This document shows, one piece after another, positions 49,872 to 62,100 of a DNA stretch of 64,000 bases (position 1 is the stretch's first letter; every line of letters begins with the position of its first letter). The translations under genes and the position numbers were made by a program. The DNA is from Cinclus cinclus (Eukaryota; Chordata; Aves; Passeriformes; Cinclidae): positions 1 through 64,000 of the forward strand of contig NW_026912190.1 in the NCBI RefSeq assembly GCF_963662255.1, written 5' to 3'. The notes below the pieces were generated by a model that worked only from the letters and a program-made list of their open reading frames with translations, made no database searches and was not told the origin of the DNA.

Positions 49872-52800
49872 CTTCCTCCCAGACCAAAGCTGCCCCCTCC
49901 TCCAAACCTGGCTGCCATCGGAGGCCCAAACGCGCCCTACAAAATGACATCTGCCAAGTGGGCTCTTGAGTTTGGCTTCTTGGGGAAAAGTGCCTCCTTT
50001 CAAAGCCAACTTGCCTAACTAGCCTGCGGCCCGTGCTGGGCTTTAGACTACAAAAATTCCATAAGGACGAGGATTTCTCCCAGACCAAAGCTGCCCCCTC
50101 CTCCAAACCTGGCTGCCATCGGAGGCCCAAACGCGCCCTACAAAATGACACCTGCATTGAGGGTTCTTGATTTTGGCTTTCTGGGGAAAAGTGCCTCCTT
50201 TCGGAGTCAACTTGCCTGCGGCCCATGCAGGGCTTTTGCCTACAAAAATTCCATAAGGACGAGGATTTCTCCCAGACCAAAGCTGCCCCCTCCTCCAAAC
50301 CTGGCTGCCATCGGAGGCCCAAACGCGCCCTACAAAATGACATCTGCCAAGTGGGCTCTTGAGTTTGGCTTCTTGTGGAAAAGTGCCTCCTTTCAAAGCC
50401 AACTTGCCTAACTATCCTGCGGCCCGTGCTGGGCTTTAGACTACAAAAATTCCATAAGGACGAGGATTTCTCCCAGACCAAAGCTGCCCCCTCCTCCAAA
50501 CCTGGCTGCCATCGGAGGCCCAAACGCGCCCCACAAAATGACATCTGCATTGAGGGTTCTTGAGTTTGGCTTCTTGGGGAAAAGTGCCTCCTTTCGGAGC
50601 CAACTTGCCTAACTTGCCTGCGGCCCGTGCAGGGGTTTTGCCTCCAAAAATTCCAGAAGGAAGAGGATTTCTCCCAGGCCAAAGCTGCCCCCTCCTCCAA
50701 ACCTGGCTGCCATCAGAGGCCCAAACGTGCCCTACAAAATGACACCTGCCAAGTGGGCTCTTGAGTTTGGCTTCTTGGGTAAAAGTGCCTCCTTTCAAAG
50801 CCAACTTGCCTGCAGCCCGTGCTGGGCTTTAGACTAGAAAAATTCCAGAAGGACGAGGATTTCTCCCAGACCAAAGCTGCCCCCTCCTCCAAACCTGGCT
50901 GCCATCGGAGGCCCAAACGTGCCCTACAAAATGACACCTGCCAAGTGGGCTCTTGAGTTTGGCTTCTTGGGGAAAAGTGCCTCCTTTCGAAGCCAACTTG
51001 CCTAACTAGCCTGCGGCCCGTGCTGGGCTTTTGCCTACAAAAATTCCATAAGGACGAGGATTTCTCCCAGACCAAAGCTGCCCCCTCCTCCAAACCTGGC
51101 TGCCATCGGAGGCCCAAACGCGCCCTACAAAATGACATCTGCATTGTGGGTTCTTGAGTTTGGCTTCTTGGGGAGAAGTGCCTCCTTTCGGAGCCAACTT
51201 GCCTAACTTGCCTGCGGCCCGTCCTGGGCTTTTGCCTCCAAAAATTCCAGAAGGACGAGGATTTCTCCCAGGCCAAAGCTGCCCCCTCCTCCAAACCTGG
51301 CTGCCATCGGAGGCCCAAACGCGCCCTACAAAATGACACCTGCCAAGTGGGCTCTTGAGTTTGGCTTCTTGGGGAAAAGTGACTCCTTTCAAAACCAACT
51401 TGCCTGCATCCCGTCCCGGGCTTTTGCTACAAAAATTCCATAAGGACGAGGATTCCTCCCAGACCAAAGCTGCCCCCTCCTCCAAACCTGGCTGCCATCG
51501 GAGGCCCAAACGTGCCCTACAAAATGACATCTGCCAAGTGGGCTCTTGAGTTTGGCTTCTTGGGTGGAAGTACCTCCTTTCAAAGCCAACTTGCCTGCGG
51601 CCCGTGCTTGGCTTTTGCCTACAAAAATTCCATAAGGACGAGGATTTCTCCCAGACCAAAGCTGCCCCCTCCGCCAAACCTGGCTGCCATTGGAGGCCCA
51701 AACGCGCCCTACAAAATGACATCTGCCAAGTGGGCTCTTGAGTTTGGCTTCTTGGGGGAAAGTGCCTCCTTTCAAAGCCAACTTGCCAAACTAGCCTGCG
51801 GCCCGTGCTGGGCTTTAGACTACAAAAATTCCATAAGGACGAGGATTTCTCCCAGACCAAAGCTGCCCCCTCCTCCAAACCTGGCTGCCATCAGAGGCCC
51901 AAACGCGCCCCACAAAATGACACCTGCATTGAGGGTTCTTGAGTTTGGCTTCCTGGGGAAAAGTGCCTCCTTTCGGAGTCAACTTGCCTGCGGCCCATGC
52001 AGGGCTTTTGCCTCCAAAAATTCCAGAAGGACGAGGATTTCTCCCAGACCAAAGCTGCCCCCTCCTCCAAACCTGGCTGCCATCGGAGGCCCAAACGTGC
52101 CCTACAAAATGACACCTGCCAAGTGGGCTCTTGAGTTTGGCTTCTTGGGTGGAAGTGCCTCCTTTCAAAGCCAACTTGCCTGCGGCCCGTCCTGGGCTTT
52201 TGCCTACAAAAATTCCATAAGGACGAGGATTTCTCCCAGACCAAAGCTGCCCCCTCCTCCAAACCTAGCTGCCATCAGAGGCCCAAATGCGCCCTACAAA
52301 ATGACACCTGCCAAGTGGGCTCTTGAGTTTGGCTTCTTGGGGAAAAGTGACTCCTTTCAAAACCAACTTGCCTGCGTCCCGTCCCGGGCTTTTGCTACAA
52401 AAATTCCATAAGGACGAGGATTCCTCCCAGACCAAAGCTGCCCCCTCCTCCAAACCTGGCTGCCATCGGAGGCCCAAACGCGCCCTACAAAATGACATCT
52501 GCCAAGTGGGCTCTTGAGTTTGGCTTTCTGGGGAAAAGTGCCTCCTTTCGGAGTCAACTTGCCTGCGTCCCGTCCCGGGCTTTTGCCTTCAAAAATTCCA
52601 TAAGGACGAGGATTCCTCCCAGACCAAAGCTGCCCCCTCCTCCAAACCTGGCTGCCATCGGAGGCCCAAACGCGCCCTACAAAATGACATCTGCCAAGTG
52701 GGCTCTTGAGTTTGGCTTCTTGCGGAAAAGTGCCTCCTTTCGGAGTCAACTTGCCTGCGGCTCATGCAGGGCTTTTGCCTACAAAAATTCCATAAGGACG

Positions 52801-55800
52801 AGGATTTCTCCCAGACCAAAGCTGCCCCCTCCTCCAAACCTGGCTGCCATCGGAGGCCCAAACGTGCCCTACAAAATGACATCTGCCAAGTGGGCTCTTG
52901 AGTTTGGCTCCTTGGGGGAAAGTGCCTCCTTTCAAAGCCAACTTGCCTGCGGCCCGTCCTGGGCTTTTGCCTCCAAAAATTCCATAAGGACGAGGATTTC
53001 TCCCAGACCAAAGCTGCCCCCTCCTCCAAACCTGGCTGCCATCGGAGGCCCAAACGCGCCCTACAAAATGACATCTGCCAAGTGGGCTCTTGAGTTTGGC
53101 TTCTTGCGGAAAAGTGCCTCCTTTCAAAGCCAACTTGCCTAACTAGCCTGCGGCCCATTCTGGGCTTTTGCCTACAAAAATTCCATAAGGACGAGGATTT
53201 CTCCCAGACCAAAGCTGCCCCCTCCTCCAAACCTGGCTGCCATCGGAGGCCCAAACGCGCCCTACAAAATGACATCTGCCAAGTGGGCTCTTGAGTTTGG
53301 CTTCTTGGGGGAAAGTGCCTCCTTTCAAAGCCAACTTGCCTGCGTCCCGTCCTGGGCTTTTGCCTACAAAAATTCCGTAAGGACGAGGATTTCTCCGAGA
53401 AGAAAGCTGCCCCCTCCTCCAAACCTGGCTGCCATCGGAGGTCCAAACGCGCCCTACAAAATGACATCTGCATTGTGGGTTCTTGAGTTTGGCTTCTTGG
53501 GGAAAAGTGCCTCCTTTCCGAGCCAACTTGCCTAACTTGCCTGCGGCCCGTCCTGGGCTTTTGAGTACAAAAATTCCATAAGGACGAGGATTTCTCCCAG
53601 ACCAAAGCTGCCCCCTCCTCCAAACCTGGCTGCCATCGGAGGCCCAAACGTGCCCTACAAAATGACACCTGCCAAGTGGGCTCTTGAGTTTGGCTTCTTG
53701 GGTGGAAGTGCCTCCTTTCAAAGCCAACTTGCCTGCGGCCCGTCCTGGGCTTTTGCCTACAAAAATTCCATAAGGACGAGGATTTCTCCCAGACCAAAGC
53801 TGCCCCCTCCTCCAAACCTGGCTGCCATCAGAGGCCCAAACGCGCCCTACAAAATGACATCTGCCAAGTGGGCTCTTGAGTTTGGCTTCTTGGGGGAAAG
53901 TGCCTCCTTTCAGAGCCAACTTGCCTAACTTGCCTGCGGCCCGTCCTGGGCTTTTGCCTCCAAAAATTCCAGAAGGACGAGGATTTCTCCCAGGCCAAAG
54001 CTGCCCCCTCCTCCAAACCTGGCTGCCATCGGAGGCCCAAACGCGCCCTACAAAATGACACCTGCATTGAGGGTTCTTGAGTTTGGCTTTCTGGGGAAAA
54101 GTGCCTCCTTTCGGAGTCAACTATCCTGCGGCCCATGCAGGGCTTTTGCCTACAAAAATTCCAGAAGGACGAGGATTTCTCCCAGACCAAAGCTGCCCCC
54201 TCCTCCAAACCTGGCTGCCATCGGAGGCCCAAACGTGCCCTACAAAATGACACCTGCCAAGTGGGCTCTTGAGTTTGGCTTCTTGGGTGGAAGTGCCTCC
54301 TTTCAAAGCCAACTTGCCTGCGGCCGGTCCTGGGCTTTTGCCTACAAAAATTCCATAAGGACGAGGATTTCTCCCAGACCAAAGCTGCCCCCTCCTCCAA
54401 ACCTGGCTGCCATCGGAGGCCCAAATGCGCCCTACAAAATGACATCTGCCAAGTGGGCTCTTGAGTTTGGCTTCTTGCGGAAAAGTGCCTCCTTTCAAAG
54501 CCAACTTGCCTAACTAGCCTGCGGCCCGTGCTGGGCTTTTGCCTACAAAAATTCCATAAGGACGAGGATTTCTCCCAGACCAAAGCTGCCCCCTCCTCCA
54601 AACCTGGCTGCCATCAGAGGCCCAAACGCGCCCTACAAAATGACATCTGCCAAGTGGGCTCTTGAGTTTGGCTTCTTGGGGAAAAGTGCCTCCTTTCGGA
54701 GCCAACTTGCCTAACTTGCCGGCGGCCCGTCCTGGGCTTTTGCCTCCAAAAATTCCATAAGGACGAGGATTTCTCCCAGACCAAAGCTGCCCCCTCCTCC
54801 AAACCTGGCTGCCATCGGAGGCCCAAACGCGCCCCACCAAATGACACCTGCATTGAGGGTTCTTGAGTTTGGCTTCCTGGGGAAAAGTGCCTCCTTTCGG
54901 AGTCAACTTGCCTGCGGCCCATGCAGAGCTTTTGCCTACAAAAATTCCAGAAGGACGAGGATTTCTCCCAGACCAAAGCTGCCCCCTCCTCCAAACCTGG
55001 CTGCCATCGGAGGCCCAAACGTGCCCTACAAAATGACACCTGCCAAGTGGGCTCTTGAGTTTGGCTTCTTGGGTGGAAGTGCCTCCTTTCAAAGCCAACT
55101 TGCCTGCGGCCGGTCCTGGGCTTTTGCCTACAAAAATTCCATAAGGACGAGGATTTCTCCCAGACCAAAGCTGCCCCCTCCTCCAAACCTGGCTGCCATC
55201 GGAGGCCCAAATGCGCCCTACAAAATGACATCTGCCAAGTGGGCTCTTGAGATTGGCTTCTTGCGGAAAAGTGCCTCCTTTCAAAGCCAACTTGCCTAAC
55301 TAGCCTGCAGCCCATTCTGGGCTTTTGCCTACAAAAATTCCATAAGGACGAGGATTTCTCCCAGACCAAAGCTGCCCCCTCCTCCAAACCTAGCTGCCAT
55401 CGGTGGCCCAAACGCGCCCTACAAAATGACATCTGCCAAGTGGGCTCCTGAGTTTGGCTTCTTGGGGGAAAGTGCCTCCTTTCGGAGCCAACTTGCCTGC
55501 AGCCCGTGCTGGGCTTTAGACTACAAAAATTCCATAAGGACGAGGATTTCTCCCAGACCAAAGCTGCCCCCTCCTCCAAACCTGGCTGCCATCGGAGGCC
55601 CAAACGCGCCCCACAAAATGACATCTGCATTGAGGGTTCTTGAGTTTGGCTTCTTGGGGAAAAGTGCCTCCTTTCGGAGCCAACTTGCCTAATTGCCTGC
55701 GGCCCTTCCTGGGCTTTTGCCTCCAAAAATTCCAGAAGGACGAGGATTTCTCCCAGGCCAAAGCTGCCCCCTCCTCCAAACCTGGCTGCCATCGAGGCCC

Positions 55801-56116
55801 AAACGTGCCCTACAAAATGACACCTGCCAAGTGGGCTCTTGAGTTTGGCTTCCTGGGGAAAAGTGCCTCCATTCGGAGTCAACTTGCCTGCGGCCCATGC
55901 AGGGCTTTTGCCGAAAAAAATTCCATAAGGACGGGGATTTCTCCCAGACCAAAGCTGCCCCCTCCTCCAAACCTGGCTGCCATCGGAGGCCCAAACGCGC
56001 CCTACAAAATGACATCTGCCAAGTGGGCTCTTGAGTTTGGCTTCTTGGGGAAAAGTGCTTCCTTTCGGAGCCAAAATGCCTAACTTGCCTGCGTCCCGTC
56101 CTGGGCTTTTGCCTCC
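49872..56116. repeat. Array segment: mosaic after the 48-monomer pair
   Basis: Monomers start at 50052, 50244, 50445, 50646, 50838, 51039, 51240, 51431, 51623, 51824, 52016, 52208, 52399, 52591, 52783, 52975, 53176, 53368, 53569, 53761, 53962, 54154, 54346, 54547, 54748, 54940, 55132, 55333, 55525, 55725 and 55916. About 50440-52560 matches 58644-60763 at 8204 bp. About 53845-55925 matches 26640-28720 at 27205 bp. The unit at 52591 is preceded by the unusual GCCTTCAAAAATT. No insert or gene is present. Confidence 0.83.
55525..55915 (+). repeat. Distant copy of the two deletion-bearing monomers
   Basis: Unit 55525-55724 (200 bp) has TTGCCTAATTGCCTGCGG. Unit 55725-55915 (191 bp) has CCATCGAGGCCC and is followed by TTGCCGAAAAAAATTCC. 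These rare states match 28320-28719. The second unit is shorter because it lacks the AACTTGCCT duplication that its 28520 partner carries, so it was altered by exchange after the blocks separated. Confidence 0.88.
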
Positions 56117-59100
56117 AAAAATTCCATAAGGACGAGGATTTCTCCCAGACCAAAGCTGCCCCCTCCTCCAAACCTGGCTGCCATCGGAGGCCCAAACGCG
56201 CCCTACAAAATGACATCTGCCAAGTGGGCTCTTGAGTTTGGCTTCTTGGGGAAAAGTGACTCCTTTCGGAGTCAACTTGCCGGCGGCCCATGCAGGGCTT
56301 TTGCCTACAAAAATTCCAGAAGGACGAGGATTTCTCCCAGACCAAAGCTGCCCCCTCCTCCAAACCTGGCTGCCATCGGAGGCCCTAACGTGCCCTACAA
56401 AATGACATCTGCCAAGTGGGCTCTTGAGTTTGGCTTCTTGGGTGGAAGTGCCTCCTTTCAAAGCCAACTTGCCTGCGGCCCGTCCTGGGCTTTTGCCTCC
56501 AAAAATTCCATAAGGACGAGGATTTCTCCCAGACCAAAGCTGCCCCCTCCTCCAAACCTGGCTGCCATCAGAGGCCCAAACGCGCCCTACAAAATGACAT
56601 CTGCCAAGTGGGCTCTTGAGTTTGGCTTTCTGGGGAAAAGTGCCTCCTTTCGGACTCAACTTGCCTGCGGCCCATGCAGGGCTTTTGCCTACAAAAATTC
56701 CAGAAGGACGAGGATTTCTCCCAGACCAAAGCAGCCCCCTCCTCCAAACCTGGCTGTCATCGGAGGCCCAAACGCGCCCTACAAAATGACATCTGCCAAG
56801 TGGGCTCTTGAGTTTGGCTTCTTGGGTGGAAGTACCTCCTTTCAAAGCCAACTTGCCTGCGGCCCTTCCTGGGCTGTTGCCTACAAAAATTCCATAAGGA
56901 CGAGGATTCCTCCCAGACCAAAGCTGCCCCCTCCTCCAAACCTGGCTGCCATCGGAGGCCCAAACGCGCCCTACAAAATGACATCTGCCAAGTGGGCTCT
57001 TGAGTTTGGCTTCTTGGGGAAAAGTGCCTCCTTTCGGAGCCAACTTGCCTAACTTGCCGGCGGCCCGTCCTGGGCTTTTGCCTCCAAAAATTCCAGAAGG
57101 ACGAGGATTTCTCCCAGACCAAAGCTGCCCCCTCCTCCAAACCTGGCTGCCATCGGAGGCCCAAACGCGCCCCACCAAATGACACCTGCATTGAGGGTTC
57201 TTGAGTTTGGCTTCCTGGGGAAAAGTGCCTCCTTTCGGAGTCAACTTGCCTGCGGCCCATGCAGAGCTTTTGCCTACAGAAATTCCATAAGGACGAGGAT
57301 TTCTCCCAGACCAAAGCTGCCCCCTCCTCCAAACCTGGCTGCCATCGGAGGCCGAAACGCGCCCTACAAAATAACATCTGCCAAGTGGGCTCTTGAGATT
57401 GGCTTCTTGCGGAAAAGTGCCTCCTTTCAAAGCGAACTTGCCTAACTAGCCTGCAGCCCATTCTGGGCTTTTGCCTACAAAAATTCCATAAGGACGAGGA
57501 TTTCTCCCAGACCAAAGCTGCCCCCTCCTCCAAACCTAGCTGCCATCGGTGGCCCAAACGCGCCCTACAAAATGACATCTGCCAAGTGGGCTCCTGAGTT
57601 TGGCTTCTTGGGGAAAAGTGCCTCCTTTCGGAGTCAACTTGCCGGCGGCCCATGCAGGGCTTTTGCCTACAAAAATTCCAGAAGGACGAGGATTTCTCCC
57701 AGACCAAAGCTGCCCCCTCCTCCAAACCTGGCTGCCATCGGAGGCCCAAACGTGCCCTACAAAATGACATCTGCCAAGTGGGCTCTTGAGTTTGGCTTCT
57801 TGGGTGGAAGTGCCTCCTTTCAAAGCCAACTTGCCTGCGGCCCGTCCTGGGCTTTTTCCTCCAAAAATTCCATAAGGACGAGGATTTCTCCCAGACCAAA
57901 GCTGCCCCCTCCTCCAAACCTGGCTGCCATCAGAGGCCCAAACGCGCCCTACAAAATGACATCTGCCAAGTGGGCTCTTGAGTTTGGCTTTCTGGGGAAA
58001 AGTGCCTCCTTTCGGACTCAACTTGCCTGCGGCCCATGCAGGGCTTTTGCCTACAAAAATTCCAGAAGGACGAGGATTTCTCCCAGACCAAAGCAGCCCC
58101 CTCCTCCAAACCTGGCTGTCATCGGAGGCCCAAACGCGCCCTACAAAATGACATCTGCCAAGTGGGCTCTTGAGTTTGGCTTCTTGGGTGGAAGTACCTC
58201 CTTTCAAAGCCAACTTGCCTGCGGCCCTTCCTGGGCTGTTGCCTACAAAAATTCCATAAGGACGAGGCTTCCTCCCAGACCAAAGCTGCCCCCTCCTCCA
58301 AACCTGGCTGCCATCGGAGGCCCAAACGCGCCCTACAAAATGACATCTGCCAAGTGGGCTCTTGAGTTTGGCTTCTTGGGGCAAAGTGCCTCCTTTCAAA
58401 GCCAACTTGCCTAACTAGCCTGCGGCCCGTGCTGGGCTTTAGACTACAAAAATTCCATAAGGACGAGGATTTCTCCCAGACCAAAGCTGCCCCCTCCTCC
58501 AAACCTGGCTGCCATCGGAGGCCCAAACGCGCCCTACAAAATGACATCTGCCAAGTGGGCTCTTGAGTTTGGCTTCTTGTGGAAAAGTGCCTCCTTTCAA
58601 AGCCAACTTGCCTAACTAGCCTGCGGCCCGTGCTGGGCTTTAGACTACAAAAATTCCAGAAGGACGAGGATTTCTCCCAGACCAAAGCTGCCCCCTCCTC
58701 CAAACCTGGCTGCCATCGGAGGCCCAAACGCGCCCCACAAAATGACATCTGCATTGAGGGTTCTTGAGTTTGGCTTCTTGGGGAAAAGTGCCTCCTTTCG
58801 GAGCCAACTTGCCTAACTTGCCTGCGGCCCGTCCTGGGCTTTTGCCTCCAAAAATTCCAGAAGGAAGAGGATTTCTCCCAGGCCAAAGCTGCCCTCTCCT
58901 CCAAACCTGGCTGCCATCAGAGGCCCAAACGTGCCCTACAAAATGACACCTGCCAAGTGGGCTCTTGAGTTTGGCTTCTTGGGTAAAAGTGCCTCCTTTC
59001 AAAGCCAACTTGCCTGCAGCCCGTGCTGGGCTTTAGACTAGAAAAATTCCAGAAGGACAAGGATTTCTCCCAGACCAAAGCTGCCCCCTCCTCCAAACCT

Positions 59101-62100
59101 GGCTGCCATCGGAGGCCCAAACGTGCCCTACAAAATGACACCTGCCAAGTGGGCTCTTGAGTTTGGCTTCTTGGGGAAAAGTGCCTCCTTTCGAAGCCAA
59201 CTTGCCTAACTAGCCTGCGGCCCGTGCTGGGCTTTTGCCTACAAAAATTCCAGAAGGACGAGGATTTCTCCCAGACCAAAGCTGCCCCCTCCTCCAAACC
59301 TGGCTGCCATCGGAGGCCCAAACGCGCCCTACAAAATGACATCTGCATTGTGGGTTCTTGAGTTTGGCTTCTTGGGGAGAAGTGCCTCCTTTCGGAGCCA
59401 ACTTGCCTAACTTGCCTGCGGCCCGTCCTGGGCTTTTGCCTCCAAAAATTCCAGAAGGACGAGGATTTCTCCCAGGCCAAAGCTGCCCCCTCCTCCAAAC
59501 CTGGCTGCCATCGGAGGCCCAAACGCGCCCTACAAAATGACACCTGCCAAGTGGGCTCTTGAGTTTGGCTTCTTGGGGAAAAGTGACTCCTTTCAAAACC
59601 AACTTGCCTGCATCCTGTCCCGGTCTTTTGCTACAAAAATTCCATAAGGACGAGGATTCCTCCCAGACCAAAGCTGCCCCCTCCTCCAAACCTGGCTGCC
59701 ATCGGAGGCCCAAACGTGCCCTACAAAATGACATCTGCCAAGTGGGCTCTTGAGTTTGGCTTCTTGGGTGGAAGTACCTCCTTTCAAAACCAACTTGCCT
59801 GCGGCCCGTGCTTGGCTTTTGCCTACAAAAATTCCATAAGGACGAGGATTTCTCCCAGACCAAAGCTGCCCCCTCCGCCAAACCTGGCTGCCATCGGAGG
59901 CCCAAACGCGCCCTACAAAATGACATCTGCCAAGTGGGCTCTTGAGTTTGGCTTCTTGGGGGAAAGTGCCTCCTTTCAAAGCCAACTTGCCAAACTAGCC
60001 TGCGGCCCGTGCTGGGCTTTTGCCTACAAAAATTCCATAAGGACGAGGATTTCTCCCAGACCAAAGCTGCCCCCTCCTCCAAACCTGGCTGCCATCAGAG
60101 GCCCAAACGCGCCCCACAAAATGACACCTGCATTGAGGGTTCTTGAGTTTGGCTTCCTGGGGAAAAGTGCCTCCTTTCGGAGTCAACTTGCCTGCGGCCC
60201 ATGTGGGGTTTTTGCCTACAAAAATTCCAGAAGGACGAGGATTTCTCCCAGTCCAAAGCTGCCCCCTCCTCCAAACCTGGCTGCCATCGGAGGCCCAAAC
60301 GTGCCCTACAAAATGACACCTGCCAAGTGGGCTCTTGAGTTTGGCTTCTTGGGTGGAAGTGCCTCCTTTCAAAGCCAACTTGCCTGCGGCCCGTCCTGGG
60401 CTTTTGCCTACAAAAATTCCATAAGGACGAGGATTTCTCCCAGACCAAAGCTGCCCCCTCCTCCAAACCTAGCTGCCATCAGAGGCCCAAATGCGCCCTA
60501 CAAAATGACACCTGCCAAGTGGGCTCTTGAGTTTGGCTTCTTGGGGAAAAGTGACTCCTTTCAAAACCAACTTGCCTGCGTCCCGTCCCGGGCTTTTGCT
60601 ACAAAATTCCATAAGGACGAGGATTCCTCCCAGACCAAAGCTGCCCCCTCCTCCAAACCTGGCTGCCATCGGAGGCCCAAACGCGCCCTACAAAATGACA
60701 CCTGCCAAGTGGGCTCTTGAGTTTGGCTTTCTGGGGAAAAGTGCCTCCTTTCGGAGTCAACTTGCCTGCGGCCCATGCAGGGTTTTTGCCTACAAAAATT
60801 CCATAAGGACGAGGATTTCTCCCAGACCAAAGCTGCCCCCTCCTCCAAACCTGGCTGCCATCGGAGGCCCAAACTCGCCCCACAAAATGACATCTGCATT
60901 GAGGGTTCTTGAGTTTGGCTTCCTGGGGAAAAGTGCCTCCTTTCGGAGTCAACTTGCCTGCGGCCCATGCAGGGCTTTTGCCTACAAAAATTCCAGAAGG
61001 ACGAGGATTTCTCCCAGACCAAAGCTGCCCCCTCCTCCAAACCTGGCTGCCATCGGAGGCCCAAACGTGCCCTACAAAATGACACCTGCCAAGTGGGCTC
61101 TTGGGTTTGGCTTCTTGGGTGGAAGTGCCTCCTTTCAAAGCCAACTTGCCTGCGTCCCGTCCTGGGCTTTTGCCTACAAAAATTCCATAAGGACGAGGAT
61201 TTCTCCCAGACCAAAGCTGCCCCCTCCTCCAAACCTGGCTGCCATCGGAGGCCCAAACGCGCCCTACAAAATGACATCTGCCAAGTGGGCTCTTGAGTTT
61301 GGCTTCTTGCGGAAAAGTGCCTCCTTTCAAAGCCAACTTGCCTAACTAGCCTGCGGCCCGTGCTGGGCTTTAGACTACAAAAATTCCAGAAGGACGAGGA
61401 TTTCTCCCAGACCAAAGCTGCCCCCTCCTCCAAACCTGGCTGCCATCGGAGGCCCAAACGCGCCCCACAAAATGACATCTGCATTGAGGGTTCTTGAGTT
61501 TTGCTTCTTGGGGAAAAGTGCCTCCTTTCAAAGCCAACTTGCCTAACTTGCCTGCGGCCCGTCCTGGGCTTTTGCCTACAAAAATTCCATAAGGACGAGG
61601 ATTTCTCCCAGGCCAAAGCTGCCCCCTCCTCCAAACCTGGCTGCCATCGGAGGCCCAAACGTGCCCTACAAAATGACACCTGTCAAGTGGGCTCTTGAGT
61701 TTGGCTTCTTGGGGAAATGTGACTCCTTTCAAAACCAACTTGCCTGTGTCCCGTCCCGGGCTTTTGCTACAAAAATTCCATAAGGACGAGGATTCCTCCC
61801 AGACCAAAGCTGCCCCCTCCTCCAAACCTGGCTGCCATCGGAGGCCCAAACGTGCCCTACAAAATGACATCTGCCAAGTGGGCTCTTGAGTTTGGCTTCT
61901 TGGGTGGAAGTGCCTCCTTTCAAAGCCAACTTGCCTGCGGCCCGTCCTGGGCTTTTGCCTACAAAAATTCCATAAGGACGAGGATTTCTCCCAGACCAAA
62001 GCTGCCCCCTCCTCCAAACCTGGCTGCCATCGGAGGCCCAAACGCGCCCTACAAAATGACATCTGCCAAGTGGGCTCTTGAGTTTGGCTTCTTGCGGAAA

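Noticed and set aside
54614..57430. A 938-codon open frame on the minus strand, and many others of 250-800 codons on both strands, as protein genes
   Set aside because: They consist only of the satellite unit read in successive frames. Several frames are open on both strands over the same DNA. Variants between monomers change the amino acids freely, and frames end wherever a 191-bp unit or the TAA/TAG of the 9-bp duplication falls. No splice, promoter or polyadenylation context is visible.
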